From Frigoribacterium endophyticum (lineage in GTDB: Bacteria > Actinomycetota > Actinomycetes > Actinomycetales > Microbacteriaceae): a stretch of DNA of 64,000 nucleotides. Below are positions 1-7,300 of the stretch, one piece after another. Position 1 is the stretch's first letter. The number at the start of each line of letters is the position of its first letter. The stretch lies in NCBI RefSeq assembly GCF_011759585.1, contig NZ_JAAOYV010000001.1:1364001-1428000 (forward strand), written 5' to 3'. A program made the translations under genes and the position numbers. The notes beneath the pieces are model-generated. The model searched no databases. It had not been told where the DNA came from and saw nothing but the letters and a program-made list of their open reading frames with translations.

Positions 1-42
1 GTCACGAAGACCTTCGACTGGGTCGACGAGGACGTCAACTGA
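1..42 (+). CDS. C-terminal fragment of an unidentified protein
   Basis: An open frame enters from the left edge and ends at TGA 40-42, giving the tail VTKTFDWVDEDVN. Thirteen residues are too few to identify a family. It is followed by a strong hairpin (86-115) and converges on trpD, which fits the true end of a plus-strand gene. The rest of the gene lies outside the window. Confidence 0.5.
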   Translation, partial: VTKTFDWVDEDVN

Positions 43-85
43 CGTCGGAGCTGACGACACGGCGCTGACGCGCCGATGACAGGGA

Positions 86-115
86 GAAGGGCCCGTTCCT
101 CGGAACGGGCCCTTC
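86..115. terminator. Bidirectional hairpin terminator
   Basis: A perfect 14-bp inverted repeat (GAAGGGCCCGTTCC and its complement) has a 2-nt centre. It lies between the convergent ends of the left-edge gene and trpD. No T-run follows on either strand. Termination is inferred from position and stem strength. Confidence 0.75.
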
Positions 116-168
116 CTCCGTGCGGCGGGAGCGTCGACCCCGCCGCACGGCGGGTCGAGACGGACGGG

Positions 169-1224
169 TCAGGGCCGGCGTGTCGCCGCGACCCACTCGT
201 CGAGCTTGGCGGCCGCGGCCCCGCCGTCGATCGCCGCGCGGGCGACGGCCAGCTGCTCGCGGAAGCGGGCCACGATCGGACGGTCGCGCTCCGACTGGTC
301 GGCCGCGAGCCGGTAGCTGACGAGGCCGGCCGCGGCGTTCAGCAGGACGATGTCGCGCACGGGCCCGGCCTCCCCCGCCAGGACACGTCGCGCGATCGCC
401 GCGTTGTGCTCGGCGTCGCCCCCGACGAGGTCCGCGATGCGGGCCCGCGGGATGCCGAGGTCGAGGGGGTCGAGGTCGTGCTCGGTGACCGACCCGGTCG
501 AGATCTCCCAGATGTGGCTGTGGCCGGTCGTGGTGAGCTCGTCCAGGCCGTCGTCGCCCCGGAACACGAGAGCGGTGGCGCCCCGGGTCTGGAACACCCC
601 GACGATGAGGGGCACCTTGTCGAGCTGGGCGACACCCACGGCACTGGCCTCGGGCCGGGCGGGGTTGACGAGCGGGCCGAGGAAGTTGAAGACGGTCGGC
701 ACGCCGATCTCGCGTCGGACCGCCGCCGCGTTCCCGAAGCCGGGGTGGAACGCCGCCGCGAAGGCGAACGTGAGCCCGGCGTCCGCGAGCACCTCCGCGA
801 CGCGGTCGGCGCTCAGCGTGAGGTCGATGCCGAGCGCCGCCAGCACGTCCGACGAGCCCGACGACGAGCTGGCGGCGCGGTTGCCGTGCTTGATGACGGG
901 CACGCCCGTCGCGGCGACGACGATCGACGCCATCGTCGAGACGTTGACCGTCCCGAAGCGGTCGCCGCCGGTGCCCACGATGTCGACGGCCATGGACGGC
1001 ACGGGCAGCGGCACGGCGTGCGCGAGCACCGCGTCACGGAACCCGACGATCTCGTCGACCGTCTCGCCCTTGGCGCGGAGGGCGACGAGGAAGGCCGCCA
1101 GCTGGGCCGGCGTCGCCTCCCCCGTCATGACCTGCTCCATGGCCCACGTGGCCTCGGTGATCGAGAGGTCCCGACGCGCCAGGAGGGCGTCGATGAGGGC
1201 AGGCCAGGCGAGCTCGTGGGTCAT
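169..1224 (-). CDS. trpD: Anthranilate phosphoribosyltransferase
   Basis: Transfers phosphoribose from PRPP to anthranilate, the second committed step of tryptophan synthesis, in the cytosol. The 351-residue length fits the family. Family motifs are visible: GTGGD (about residues 84-88) for the pyrophosphate/metal site, KHGNRA (112-117) for anthranilate, and SGSSDVL (122-128). No other trp genes are nearby. A trpD next to ctaE-qcrCAB is the same arrangement as M. tuberculosis Rv2192c-Rv2196. The ATG is only 6 nt downstream of a TAGCCT hexamer on the minus strand and has no ribosome-binding site, so the mRNA is probably leaderless. Confidence 0.97.
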   Translation of the reverse strand: MTHELAWPALIDALLARRDLSITEATWAMEQVMTGEATPAQLAAFLVALRAKGETVDEIVGFRDAVLAHAVPLPVPSMAVDIVGTGGDRFGTVNVSTMASIVVAATGVPVIKHGNRAASSSSGSSDVLAALGIDLTLSADRVAEVLADAGLTFAFAAAFHPGFGNAAAVRREIGVPTVFNFLGPLVNPARPEASAVGVAQLDKVPLIVGVFQTRGATALVFRGDDGLDELTTTGHSHIWEISTGSVTEHDLDPLDLGIPRARIADLVGGDAEHNAAIARRVLAGEAGPVRDIVLLNAAAGLVSYRLAADQSERDRPIVARFREQLAVARAAIDGGAAAAKLDEWVAATRRP

Positions 1225-1230
1225 GTGCCC

Positions 1231-1236
1231 AGGCTA
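1231..1236 (-). promoter_or_regulatory. Candidate -10 element of trpD (leaderless)
   Basis: TAGCCT on the minus strand is followed by 6 nt and then the trpD ATG. The spacing places the transcription start at or next to the start codon. No convincing -35 hexamer is seen. Confidence 0.45.
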
Positions 1237-1274
1237 GCGTCGGGGTGCACCACGCCAAGTAGCTCGGCGTCAAC

Positions 1275-1298
1275 AGAAATTCCCGGCGCGGAGTTTCC
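1275..1298. repeat. Imperfect inverted repeat upstream of ctaE, possible operator
   Basis: AGAAATTCC and GGAGTTTCC are inverted copies (7 of 9 matching) separated by 6 nt, in an otherwise GC-rich trpD-ctaE gap. It sits about 40-65 bp upstream of the predicted ctaE start site, where an activator could bind. The regulator is unknown. Confidence 0.3.
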
Positions 1299-1325
1299 TG
1301 CGCAAACCCAGGGCGACTTACCAGG

Positions 1326-1331
1326 CATAAT
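1326..1331 (+). promoter_or_regulatory. Candidate -10 element of ctaE-qcrCAB (leaderless)
   Basis: CATAAT (5 of 6 to consensus) is followed by 7 nt and the GTG at 1339. No Shine-Dalgarno sequence precedes the GTG. This would start the respiratory operon transcript at the ctaE start codon. Confidence 0.5.
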
Positions 1332-1338
1332 GGACGGC

Positions 1339-1974
1339 GTGACAAGTACCTCTCTCTCCAGGCCTTCCAGCGCGCCGGTCGTCAACCGCCCGAGCACGGT
1401 CGCCGTGGGCACCATCGTGTGGCTCGGCAGCGAGGTCATGTTCTTCGCCGGCCTGTTCGCGATCTACTTCACGCTGCGCAGCACCTCTCCCGGCCTGTGG
1501 GCCGCCGAGACGGCCAAGCTCGACGTCCCGTTCGCGCTCACGAACACCATCACCCTGGTGCTCTCGTCGGTCACGTGCCAGTTCGGCGTGTTCGCCGCCG
1601 AGCGCATGCAGGCCCGCCGCACCGGTCGCCTCTTCCAGGTCGGCAGCTGGGGCATGGTCGAGTGGTTCTTCCTGACGTACTCCATGGGCGCCGTCTTCAT
1701 CTGCCTCCAGGTCTTCGAGTACGCCCACCTCATCTCTGAGCACGTGACGCTCAGCTCGAGCGCCTACGGCTCCGCGTTCTACATGACGACCGGGTTCCAC
1801 GGGGCCCACGTCATCGGAGGGCTCATAGCCTTCCTCCTGACCATCGGCCGCGCGTTCGCGGTCAAGAACTTCGGTCACAAGGAGGCCACGACCGCCATCG
1901 TGGTCTCGTACTACTGGCACTTCGTCGACGTGGTGTGGATCGGCCTCTTCATGGTCGTCTACGTCCTCAAATAG
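1339..1974 (+). CDS. ctaE: Cytochrome c oxidase subunit III (aa3 type)
   Basis: Subunit III of the aa3 oxidase in the cytoplasmic membrane; it stabilises the catalytic core. The 211-residue product has about five membrane helices and the conserved FHGAHVIGG and [11 protein letters not shown] segments near the C-terminus, so it belongs to the short five-helix actinobacterial form. The reading frame stays open far upstream, but homology starts at about [11 protein letters not shown] chose GTG 1339; ATG 1330 is an alternative. It heads the ctaE-qcrC-qcrA-qcrB operon, while subunits I, II and IV lie at 6.9-9.9 kb on the other strand. Confidence 0.95.
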   Translation: MTSTSLSRPSSAPVVNRPSTVAVGTIVWLGSEVMFFAGLFAIYFTLRSTSPGLWAAETAKLDVPFALTNTITLVLSSVTCQFGVFAAERMQARRTGRLFQVGSWGMVEWFFLTYSMGAVFICLQVFEYAHLISEHVTLSSSAYGSAFYMTTGFHGAHVIGGLIAFLLTIGRAFAVKNFGHKEATTAIVVSYYWHFVDVVWIGLFMVVYVLK

Positions 1975-1995
1975 GCATCGGAAAGTTCGCACAGC

Positions 1996-2811
1996 ATGTT
2001 CACCAGAAGCTCCTCCTCGCGACGCACCGCCAAGACCGGTCGCCGCAGCCCCGTCGCCACGGCGTCGCTCCTCCTCGTGGGCCTGCTCACGACCGGCGGC
2101 GCCTACGCCCTGTTCTCCTCCACGGCCACCGCTGAGGAGTCCGCCCCCGCCGCGGCCTCGCAGCAGAGCGTCGACGAGGGGCAGAAGCTCTTCGCGTCCA
2201 ACTGCGCCACCTGCCACGGCCTCTCGGCCGACGGCACCGGTGACGGCCCCAGCCTGATCGGCGTGGGCGCCGCCTCCGTCGACTTCCAGGTCGGCACGGG
2301 CCGCATGCCGATGGCGGCCAACGGCCCGCAGGCCGAGGAGAAGCCCGTCCAGTTCACCGACGAGCAGGTCTCCGACCTCGCGGCCTACGTCGCGTCGCTG
2401 GCCCCCGGCCCCGCCATCCCCGACGAGGAGTACCTCGCCGCGGACGGCGACACGACCAACGGTGCTGAGCTCTTCCGCATCAACTGCGCCATGTGCCACA
2501 ACGTCGCCGGCGCCGGCGGTGCCCTGACGGAGGGCAAGTACGCCCCCTCGCTCAAGGGCGTCAGCGAAGCCCACATCTACGAGGCCATGCTCACCGGACC
2601 GCAGAACATGCCGGTCTTCAACGACCTCAACCTCTCCCCGCAGGACAAGGCTGACGTCATCACGTACCTCAAGTACCTGGAGAAGAACCCGTCGCCCGGC
2701 GGGTTCGAGCTCGGCAGCCTCGGCCCGGTGGCCGAGGGCCTCTTCATCTGGATCTTCGGCCTCGGAGCGATCGTCGCCGTGACCATCTGGCTCACGGCCC
2801 GCTCCAACTAG
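1996..2811 (+). CDS. qcrC: Diheme cytochrome c subunit of bcc complex
   Basis: Electron-transfer subunit of the actinobacterial menaquinol:cytochrome c reductase; it passes electrons directly to CuA of CtaC in the bcc-aa3 supercomplex. The 271-residue protein has an N-terminal anchor (about 22-42), two c-type heme sites CATCH (70-74) and CAMCH (164-168), candidate axial methionines in GRMPM (near 104-106) and QNMPV (205), and a C-terminal helix (about 245-266). Two fused heme domains replace a soluble cytochrome c. It starts 21 bp after ctaE. Confidence 0.96.
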   Translation: MFTRSSSSRRTAKTGRRSPVATASLLLVGLLTTGGAYALFSSTATAEESAPAAASQQSVDEGQKLFASNCATCHGLSADGTGDGPSLIGVGAASVDFQVGTGRMPMAANGPQAEEKPVQFTDEQVSDLAAYVASLAPGPAIPDEEYLAADGDTTNGAELFRINCAMCHNVAGAGGALTEGKYAPSLKGVSEAHIYEAMLTGPQNMPVFNDLNLSPQDKADVITYLKYLEKNPSPGGFELGSLGPVAEGLFIWIFGLGAIVAVTIWLTARSN

Positions 2812-2846
2812 CGGCCCTCCTCGTACTTCACTGAAAGGCAGCACCC

Positions 2847-3914
2847 ATGGCACAGCACGACGACGAGGTCCCGGAGACGGGCTCGGCTGTCGAGAAGCAC
2901 GAGCCCCGTCGTGTCTCGGCCGGCACGGCCGTCCTGACGACGGACGTCTTCGAGAACCCGGGCGAGCCGCCGCACCGCGACCGTGTCACCGACATCGACC
3001 CGCGGGCCGAGAAGCGGGCGGAGCGCCAGGTCAGCACCTGGTTCTTCCTCTCGATCGTCGGCAGCATCGCCGCGATCGGCGCCTACGTGGCCTTCCCGAT
3101 CACGTCGGGCGACTCCGGCTCCGTCCGACTCAACAACCTCTTCCTCGGCCTCGGCATCGCCCTCGGGCTCCTGTCCGTCGGCATCGGTGCCGTGCACTGG
3201 TCGAAGACCCTCATGCCCGCCCGTGAGATCACGGAGATGCGCCACAGCACCCGTGGCACGGACGAGACGCGCGGGAAGGCCGTCGAGGTATTCGCCCTGG
3301 GCAACCAGGAGTCCGGCTTCGGTCGGCGCGCGCTGATCCGCAACAGCCTCATCGGCGCGCTCGTCGCCACGCCGCTCCCCGCGGTCGTGCTGTTCCGCGA
3401 CCTCGCTCCCGCCGAGGACCCGAACGAGGTCCTCCGTCACACGTTGTGGGAAGAGGGCATGCACCTCACCCGCGACCCGTCCGGTGCTCGCATCAAGGCC
3501 TCGGACGTCACCCTGGGCTCGGTCTTCCACGTGATCCCCGAGAGCCTGAACGAATCCGAGCACCTGCTCGAGGAGAAAGCCAAGGCTGCAGTCCTCCTCA
3601 TGCGTCTCAAGCCCGAGGACCTCAACATCCCCGAGGGACGCGAGGACTGGCAGTACGACGGCATCGTCGCCTACTCCAAGATCTGCACGCACGTGGGGTG
3701 CCCCGTGGCCCTCTACGAACAGCAGACACACCACCTGCTCTGCCCCTGCCACCAGTCGACGTTCGACGTGACCAACAACTGCGAAGTGATCTTCGGACCG
3801 GCCAAGCGCCCGCTCCCGCAGCTGCCGATCGCCGTGGACGCTGACGGGTACCTCGTCGCGCAGAGCGACTTCCACGAACCTGTGGGCCCGAGCTTCTGGG
3901 AGCGCGCCAAGTGA
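2847..3914 (+). CDS. qcrA: Rieske iron-sulfur subunit of bcc complex
   Basis: Carries the 2Fe-2S cluster that accepts the first electron from menaquinol. The 355-residue protein has a long cytosolic N-terminus, three predicted helices (about 64-84, 97-116, 164-184) and a C-terminal Rieske fold. Cluster ligands are visible: CTHVGC (C280, H282) and CPCH (C299, H302), with C285 and C301 as the structural disulfide pair. Three helices are typical of actinobacterial QcrA, unlike the single helix elsewhere. The ATG follows GAAAGG. Its TGA overlaps the qcrB GTG by 4 bp, indicating translational coupling. Confidence 0.96.
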   Translation: MAQHDDEVPETGSAVEKHEPRRVSAGTAVLTTDVFENPGEPPHRDRVTDIDPRAEKRAERQVSTWFFLSIVGSIAAIGAYVAFPITSGDSGSVRLNNLFLGLGIALGLLSVGIGAVHWSKTLMPAREITEMRHSTRGTDETRGKAVEVFALGNQESGFGRRALIRNSLIGALVATPLPAVVLFRDLAPAEDPNEVLRHTLWEEGMHLTRDPSGARIKASDVTLGSVFHVIPESLNESEHLLEEKAKAAVLLMRLKPEDLNIPEGREDWQYDGIVAYSKICTHVGCPVALYEQQTHHLLCPCHQSTFDVTNNCEVIFGPAKRPLPQLPIAVDADGYLVAQSDFHEPVGPSFWERAK

Positions 3915-5614
3915 CCACCACCACCCCTGCACCGGGTACCGACACGACGACCCCGTCGTCGCACGGCACCACAGTCTCCGCACCGGCCTTCGCGCCGACG
4001 CGGACCAACAAGATCTTCGGCGCCACGGCGAACTACATCGACGAGCGCACGAGCATGTCCGGCCTCGTCCGCGAGGTCGGCCGCAAGATCTTCCCCGACC
4101 ACTGGTCGTTCATGCTCGGCGAGGTCGCTCTCTACTCGTTCGTCGTGATCCTCCTGTCGGGCACGTTCCTGACGTTCTTCTTCCAGCCGTCCATGGCTGA
4201 GGTCAACTACAACGGCTCCTACGTGCCGCTCAAGGGCCTCAACATGTCGGCCGCGATGGCGTCGACGCTCGACATCTCGTTCGACATCCGCGGTGGTCTG
4301 CTGTTCCGCCAGATCCACCACTGGGCAGCTCTGCTGTTCGTGGCCTCGATCATGCTGCACATGCTCCGCGTGTACTTCACGGGCGCGTTCCGCAAGCCGC
4401 GCGAGATCAACTGGGTCGTCGGCTTCACCCTCTGGGTGCTCGCCATGGCCGAGGGCTTCACCGGCTACTCCCTGCCCGACGACCTCCTCTCCGGCAACGG
4501 GGCGCGGATCATCGACGGCATGGTCAAGGGCATCCCGGTCATCGGCGTCTGGATCTCGTACCTCCTCTTCGGCGGCGAGTTCCCCGGCACCGACATGGTG
4601 GGTCGCTTCTACTCGCTGCACATCATGCTGCTGCCCGCCCTCCTGATCGCCCTGCTCGGCGTCCACCTGCTTCTGCTCATCATCAACAAGCACACGCAGT
4701 TCGCGGGCCCCGGCAAGACGAACGAGAACGTCGTCGGCGTCCCGGTCATGCCCGTCTTCGCGGCGAAGGCCGGTGGGTTCTTCTTCATCGTCTTCGGTGT
4801 CCTCGTCCTCATCGCGTCGCTCTTCACGATCAACCCGATCTGGAACTACGGCCCGTACGACCCCTCCCCCGTCTCCGCCGGCACCCAGCCGGACTGGTAC
4901 ATCGGCTTCGCGGACGGCGCCCTGCGCCTCGTCCCGCCGGGCTGGGAGTTCGTGGCGTTCGGCTACACCGTCTCGATGAACATCCTGGCTCCCATCGCGG
5001 TCCTGGTCGTCTTCATCCTGGCCGTGCTGCTGTACCCGTTCCTCGAGGCCTGGGTCACCGGCGACAAGCGCGAGCACCACATCCTGGACCGCCCGCGCAA
5101 CGCCCCGACCCGTACGGCCATCGGTGCCGCCGGCATCGTGGTCTACGCCAGCCTCTGGGCCGCCGCCAGCTCCGACTTGATGGCGACGCACTTCCACCTC
5201 AGCCTCAACTACGTCATCCACACGGTGCAGGCCTGCCTCATCCTCGGCCCGTTCATCGCGTTCATGATCACGAAGAGGATCTGCCTCGCCCTGCAGAAGA
5301 AGGACCGCGAGATCGCCCTCCACGGCTACGAGTCGGGTCGCATCGTCCGCCTCCCCGGCGGCGAGTACGTCGAGGTCCACGAGCAGCTCGATGAGTACGA
5401 GCGCTGGAAGCTGCTCAACTTCAACGAGTACGAGCCGCTCATGGTCCGTCCGAACGCCAACGGTCAGATCACGCCCGTGCAGCGTCTCCGTGCCTCGGTG
5501 TCGTCCTTCTTCTACGAGGACCGCATCGCCCCGGTGAAGCGCTCGGAGATCGAGTCGTCGCACCACGACGCCGTTGCCTCCGGTGACGAGCGTCGGTCGA
5601 TCGACCAGCACTGA
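3911..5614 (+). CDS. qcrB: Cytochrome b subunit of bcc complex
   Basis: Membrane core of the menaquinol:cytochrome c reductase, binding two b hemes and both quinone sites. The 567-residue protein has paired heme ligands H136/H150 and H237/H252 at the expected spacing. The Qo loop reads PDWY (in QPDWYIGFADG) rather than the textbook PEWY. A charged cytosolic tail after the last helix is long (over 100 residues), as in other Actinobacteria. The start is GTG in a GTGA overlap with qcrA. A 15-bp hairpin terminator follows. QcrB is the known target of Q203-type inhibitors in mycobacteria. Confidence 0.96.
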   Translation: MTTTTPAPGTDTTTPSSHGTTVSAPAFAPTRTNKIFGATANYIDERTSMSGLVREVGRKIFPDHWSFMLGEVALYSFVVILLSGTFLTFFFQPSMAEVNYNGSYVPLKGLNMSAAMASTLDISFDIRGGLLFRQIHHWAALLFVASIMLHMLRVYFTGAFRKPREINWVVGFTLWVLAMAEGFTGYSLPDDLLSGNGARIIDGMVKGIPVIGVWISYLLFGGEFPGTDMVGRFYSLHIMLLPALLIALLGVHLLLLIINKHTQFAGPGKTNENVVGVPVMPVFAAKAGGFFFIVFGVLVLIASLFTINPIWNYGPYDPSPVSAGTQPDWYIGFADGALRLVPPGWEFVAFGYTVSMNILAPIAVLVVFILAVLLYPFLEAWVTGDKREHHILDRPRNAPTRTAIGAAGIVVYASLWAAASSDLMATHFHLSLNYVIHTVQACLILGPFIAFMITKRICLALQKKDREIALHGYESGRIVRLPGGEYVEVHEQLDEYERWKLLNFNEYEPLMVRPNANGQITPVQRLRASVSSFFYEDRIAPVKRSEIESSHHDAVASGDERRSIDQH

Positions 5615-5628
5615 TCCCTGCACCGCCA

Positions 5629-5662
5629 GAAGGGCCCGACTGCTCCGGCAGTCGGGCCCTTC
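5629..5662 (+). terminator. Hairpin terminator after qcrB
   Basis: A perfect 15-bp stem with a TCCG tetraloop begins 15 bp after the qcrB stop. No T-tract follows. It would end the ctaE-qcrCAB transcript. Confidence 0.8.
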
Positions 5663-5790
5663 GTCGTTCGTGCTCCGCGGGGCAGCTGTGCCGACGCCGT
5701 GAGGCAGGCGACGCCACGGGTCTGCCGCACCCGACGGCGGGCGCCCCGTGCCCCCGTGACACGCGGCTCGGGGCCTCTCTACGTCCGGGC

Positions 5791-5848
5791 CTCAGCCTCG
5801 TTCAGTCGCGCCTAGCTCTGCTCAGTCCCGCCGAGGCCTCCTTCAGCC
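5791..5848 (+). repeat. Helically phased YTCAGYC repeats
   Basis: Four exact matches to YTCAGYC start at 5791, 5801, 5821 and 5842, and a degenerate copy CTAGCTC starts at 5812. Spacings of about 10 or 20 bp put the copies on one face of the helix. Two reverse-oriented relatives (GCTGAGA near 5870, GACTGAG at 5886) follow. It looks like a cooperative protein-binding array; the binder is unknown. Confidence 0.45.
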
Positions 5849-6065
5849 TCACAAGGCCTGCTCGGGCCTGCTGAGACTTGCTGGGGACTGAGTGGGCACC
5901 GGCTGACGGGCTCGAGTGTCACGGCACGCAGGCACTCACCCGAGTGCTCCGGCCCTCTGCTCCTCGACGTTCACGAGCGGGAGAGCACCGACGGCGCCGC
6001 CCCGTCCGACACGAGACGGGCCCCGCGCGGTCCCCTCCACTCGGCGCAGCCTGAGCGCGCAGCGG

Positions 6066-6143
6066 GCACGGTCAGCCCCTTCTCCCCCAGTCACCGGACC
6101 GGGGAGTACTGACCGTGCGGGTCCGGTGTATATTCGTGGACCC
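6066..6143. other. Two tandem stem-loops, candidate structured RNA
   Basis: Perfect 10-nt arms GCACGGTCAG (6066-6075) and CTGACCGTGC (6109-6118) enclose an inner CTCCCC/GGGGAG pair (6082-6087, 6101-6106). A second hairpin, GGGTCC/GGACCC (6119-6124, 6138-6143), follows with no gap and has a loop containing TGTATATT. It is not next to a gene start. It may be part of a small RNA or a DNA-binding site. Confidence 0.4.
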
Positions 6144-6206
6144 CTCGGCAAGTCCGCGTCCTTCACGGCGGATCGACGCTGACGCGCCCGCGATGTCGGG
6201 AACCCG
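6121..6206 (+). repeat. 86-bp direct repeat, copy A
   Basis: Aligns without gaps to 6454-6539 at an offset of 333 bp, with about 19 mismatches (about 78 percent identity). The best-conserved part is TGACGCGCCCGCGATG at 6180-6195. Its start overlaps the second stem-loop. Confidence 0.6.
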
Positions 6207-6453
6207 TCGGCCCACCCGCGATTCAGCGACGGTCGTGCACCGGGTGTCCACCGGCTCAGCGACTCACGTGGTCCCGCAACGCGGGCCCTCCGGCGTTCAT
6301 GTCCGGGACAGCAGACACGACGCCTACGGAACTGGCCCGGTCGGGGCTGGGCCGGCCCGGTGTGATTACCCCGCTCGGCGCAGCGTCGGCGCACAGCAGG
6401 CGGGGAGCCCCCTCTTCCGGACTCAACGGGGCCGGACGATCTGCGTGAGGGTG

Positions 6454-6539
6454 GTCCTGTGTTGCTCCCCGGTCCCTTCGGCTGGGCCACGTCCCTCCCG
6501 GCGGGTCAACGGTGACGCGCCCGCGATGGCGGGAACCCG
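6454..6539 (+). repeat. 86-bp direct repeat, copy B
   Basis: Partner of copy A. In this copy the core forms a clean CCCGC-GATG-GCGGG hairpin; copy A keeps a shorter version. The repeat is not coding as far as I can see. Confidence 0.6.
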
Positions 6540-6817
6540 CCCTATCCCTGCAACAACGGCACCCCTGGGACCGCTCAGCCCTCACGCCCAGAAGCACCCC
6601 CCTGGAGGGGCTCGAGGGGCGGCTCGAGCTCGGAATGTCGACAGGCAAGGGGCCCGTAGACGGCGTCAGCGGTCATCCTGAGCGCCCACAGTGACCGTGC
6701 GCCCTCTACCAGGGCTACACAGGGCTCAGGCGGGTAGGCGTGGCAGCGCTCCACCCCGAGGGTCGTGGTCAGAGCCTGTCGCTCGCCCGCGCTACCGACC
6801 CGGAGGGCACCTGGCCA

Positions 6818-6862
6818 CACGCCGACGGCGCCCACCCGGAGAGGGTGAGCGCCGTCGGCGTG
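6818..6862 (-). terminator. Hairpin terminator after ctaF
   Basis: A 14-bp perfect stem (6818-6831 with 6849-6862) is extended by an inner CACCC/GGGTG stem. It lies 15 bp beyond the ctaF stop codon and would end the ctaC-ctaD-ctaF transcript. Confidence 0.8.
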
Positions 6863-6876
6863 GTCGTGCTGAGGGA

Positions 6877-7293
6877 CTAGTGGGCGAAGTTGCCGCGGTA
6901 GTACTCGTAGACCCAGCCGACGAGGGAGACCGCGATGAGGGCTCCACCGATGTAGATGATCCACATGCCGACCGCCAGAGCCAGGAAGACCAGACCACAG
7001 GAGAAGGCCAGCAGGATGGGCCACCACGACCAGGGGCTGAAGTGCCCGAGCTCGGGGTCGCCGTCGTCGATGTTGGCGTCGAGCCGGTCCTCGGGCAGCT
7101 CGCCGCCCTGGGCGGCGTGCGAGCGGCCCATGTAGAAGGCGAGGAACACACCCAGGGCGCCGGCGAGGCCGATGCCCATGGTGCCGGCCCACTCGACCCG
7201 GTTGACGTCGATGATGTTCCACACCGTGTAGACGGCGCAGAGGGCGAAGAAGAAGATCGCGAGGATCCAGAACAGCGTGGCGTTGGTCTTCAT
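6877..7293 (-). CDS. ctaF: Cytochrome c oxidase subunit IV, actinobacterial type
   Basis: Small actinobacterial subunit of the aa3 oxidase, needed for assembly of the bcc-aa3 supercomplex. The 138-residue protein has four predicted helices in two pairs, joined by an acidic loop, and ends in the conserved YYRGNFAH. It lies 7 bp after ctaD and is the last gene of ctaC-ctaD-ctaF. A strong hairpin follows. Confidence 0.92.
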   Translation of the reverse strand: MKTNATLFWILAIFFFALCAVYTVWNIIDVNRVEWAGTMGIGLAGALGVFLAFYMGRSHAAQGGELPEDRLDANIDDGDPELGHFSPWSWWPILLAFSCGLVFLALAVGMWIIYIGGALIAVSLVGWVYEYYRGNFAH

Positions 7294-7300
7294 CGGGGTC

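Larger units (their letters stand above)
5663..6817. other. Gene-free 1.15-kb interval between qcrB and ctaF
   Basis: No convincing gene is seen on either strand. The open frames of 180-190 codons here (5936-6490 minus, 6115-6681 plus) show no recognisable motif. The interval holds phased YTCAGYC repeats (5791-5848), a long 9-bp inverted repeat (5821-5829 with 5884-5892), tandem hairpins (6066-6143), an 86-bp diverged direct repeat (6121 and 6454), and further local hairpins such as CCCGC-AAC-GCGGG near 6274. Both flanking operons have their own terminators. A structured RNA, a protein-binding region or the remnant of a decayed element are all possible. Confidence 0.6.

Noticed and set aside
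76-1338. Long upstream extension of the ctaE reading frame
   Set aside because: It runs antisense through trpD, has no homology, and is a by-product of high GC; ctaE homology begins at 1339.
1318-2853. 511-codon minus-strand frame opposite ctaE and qcrC
   Set aside because: Shadow of real genes with clear heme and membrane motifs on the plus strand; its translation is Arg/Gly/Asp-rich without a fold.
5936-6681. Overlapping open frames of 184 and 188 codons in the qcrB-ctaF gap
   Set aside because: No motifs, no ribosome-binding sites, and they cross repeats and hairpins; composition does not look like the neighbouring genes.
5663-6817. Known structural RNA (RNase P RNA, tmRNA, 6S) in the gap
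   Set aside because: None of the conserved sequence blocks of these RNAs that I could look for are present.
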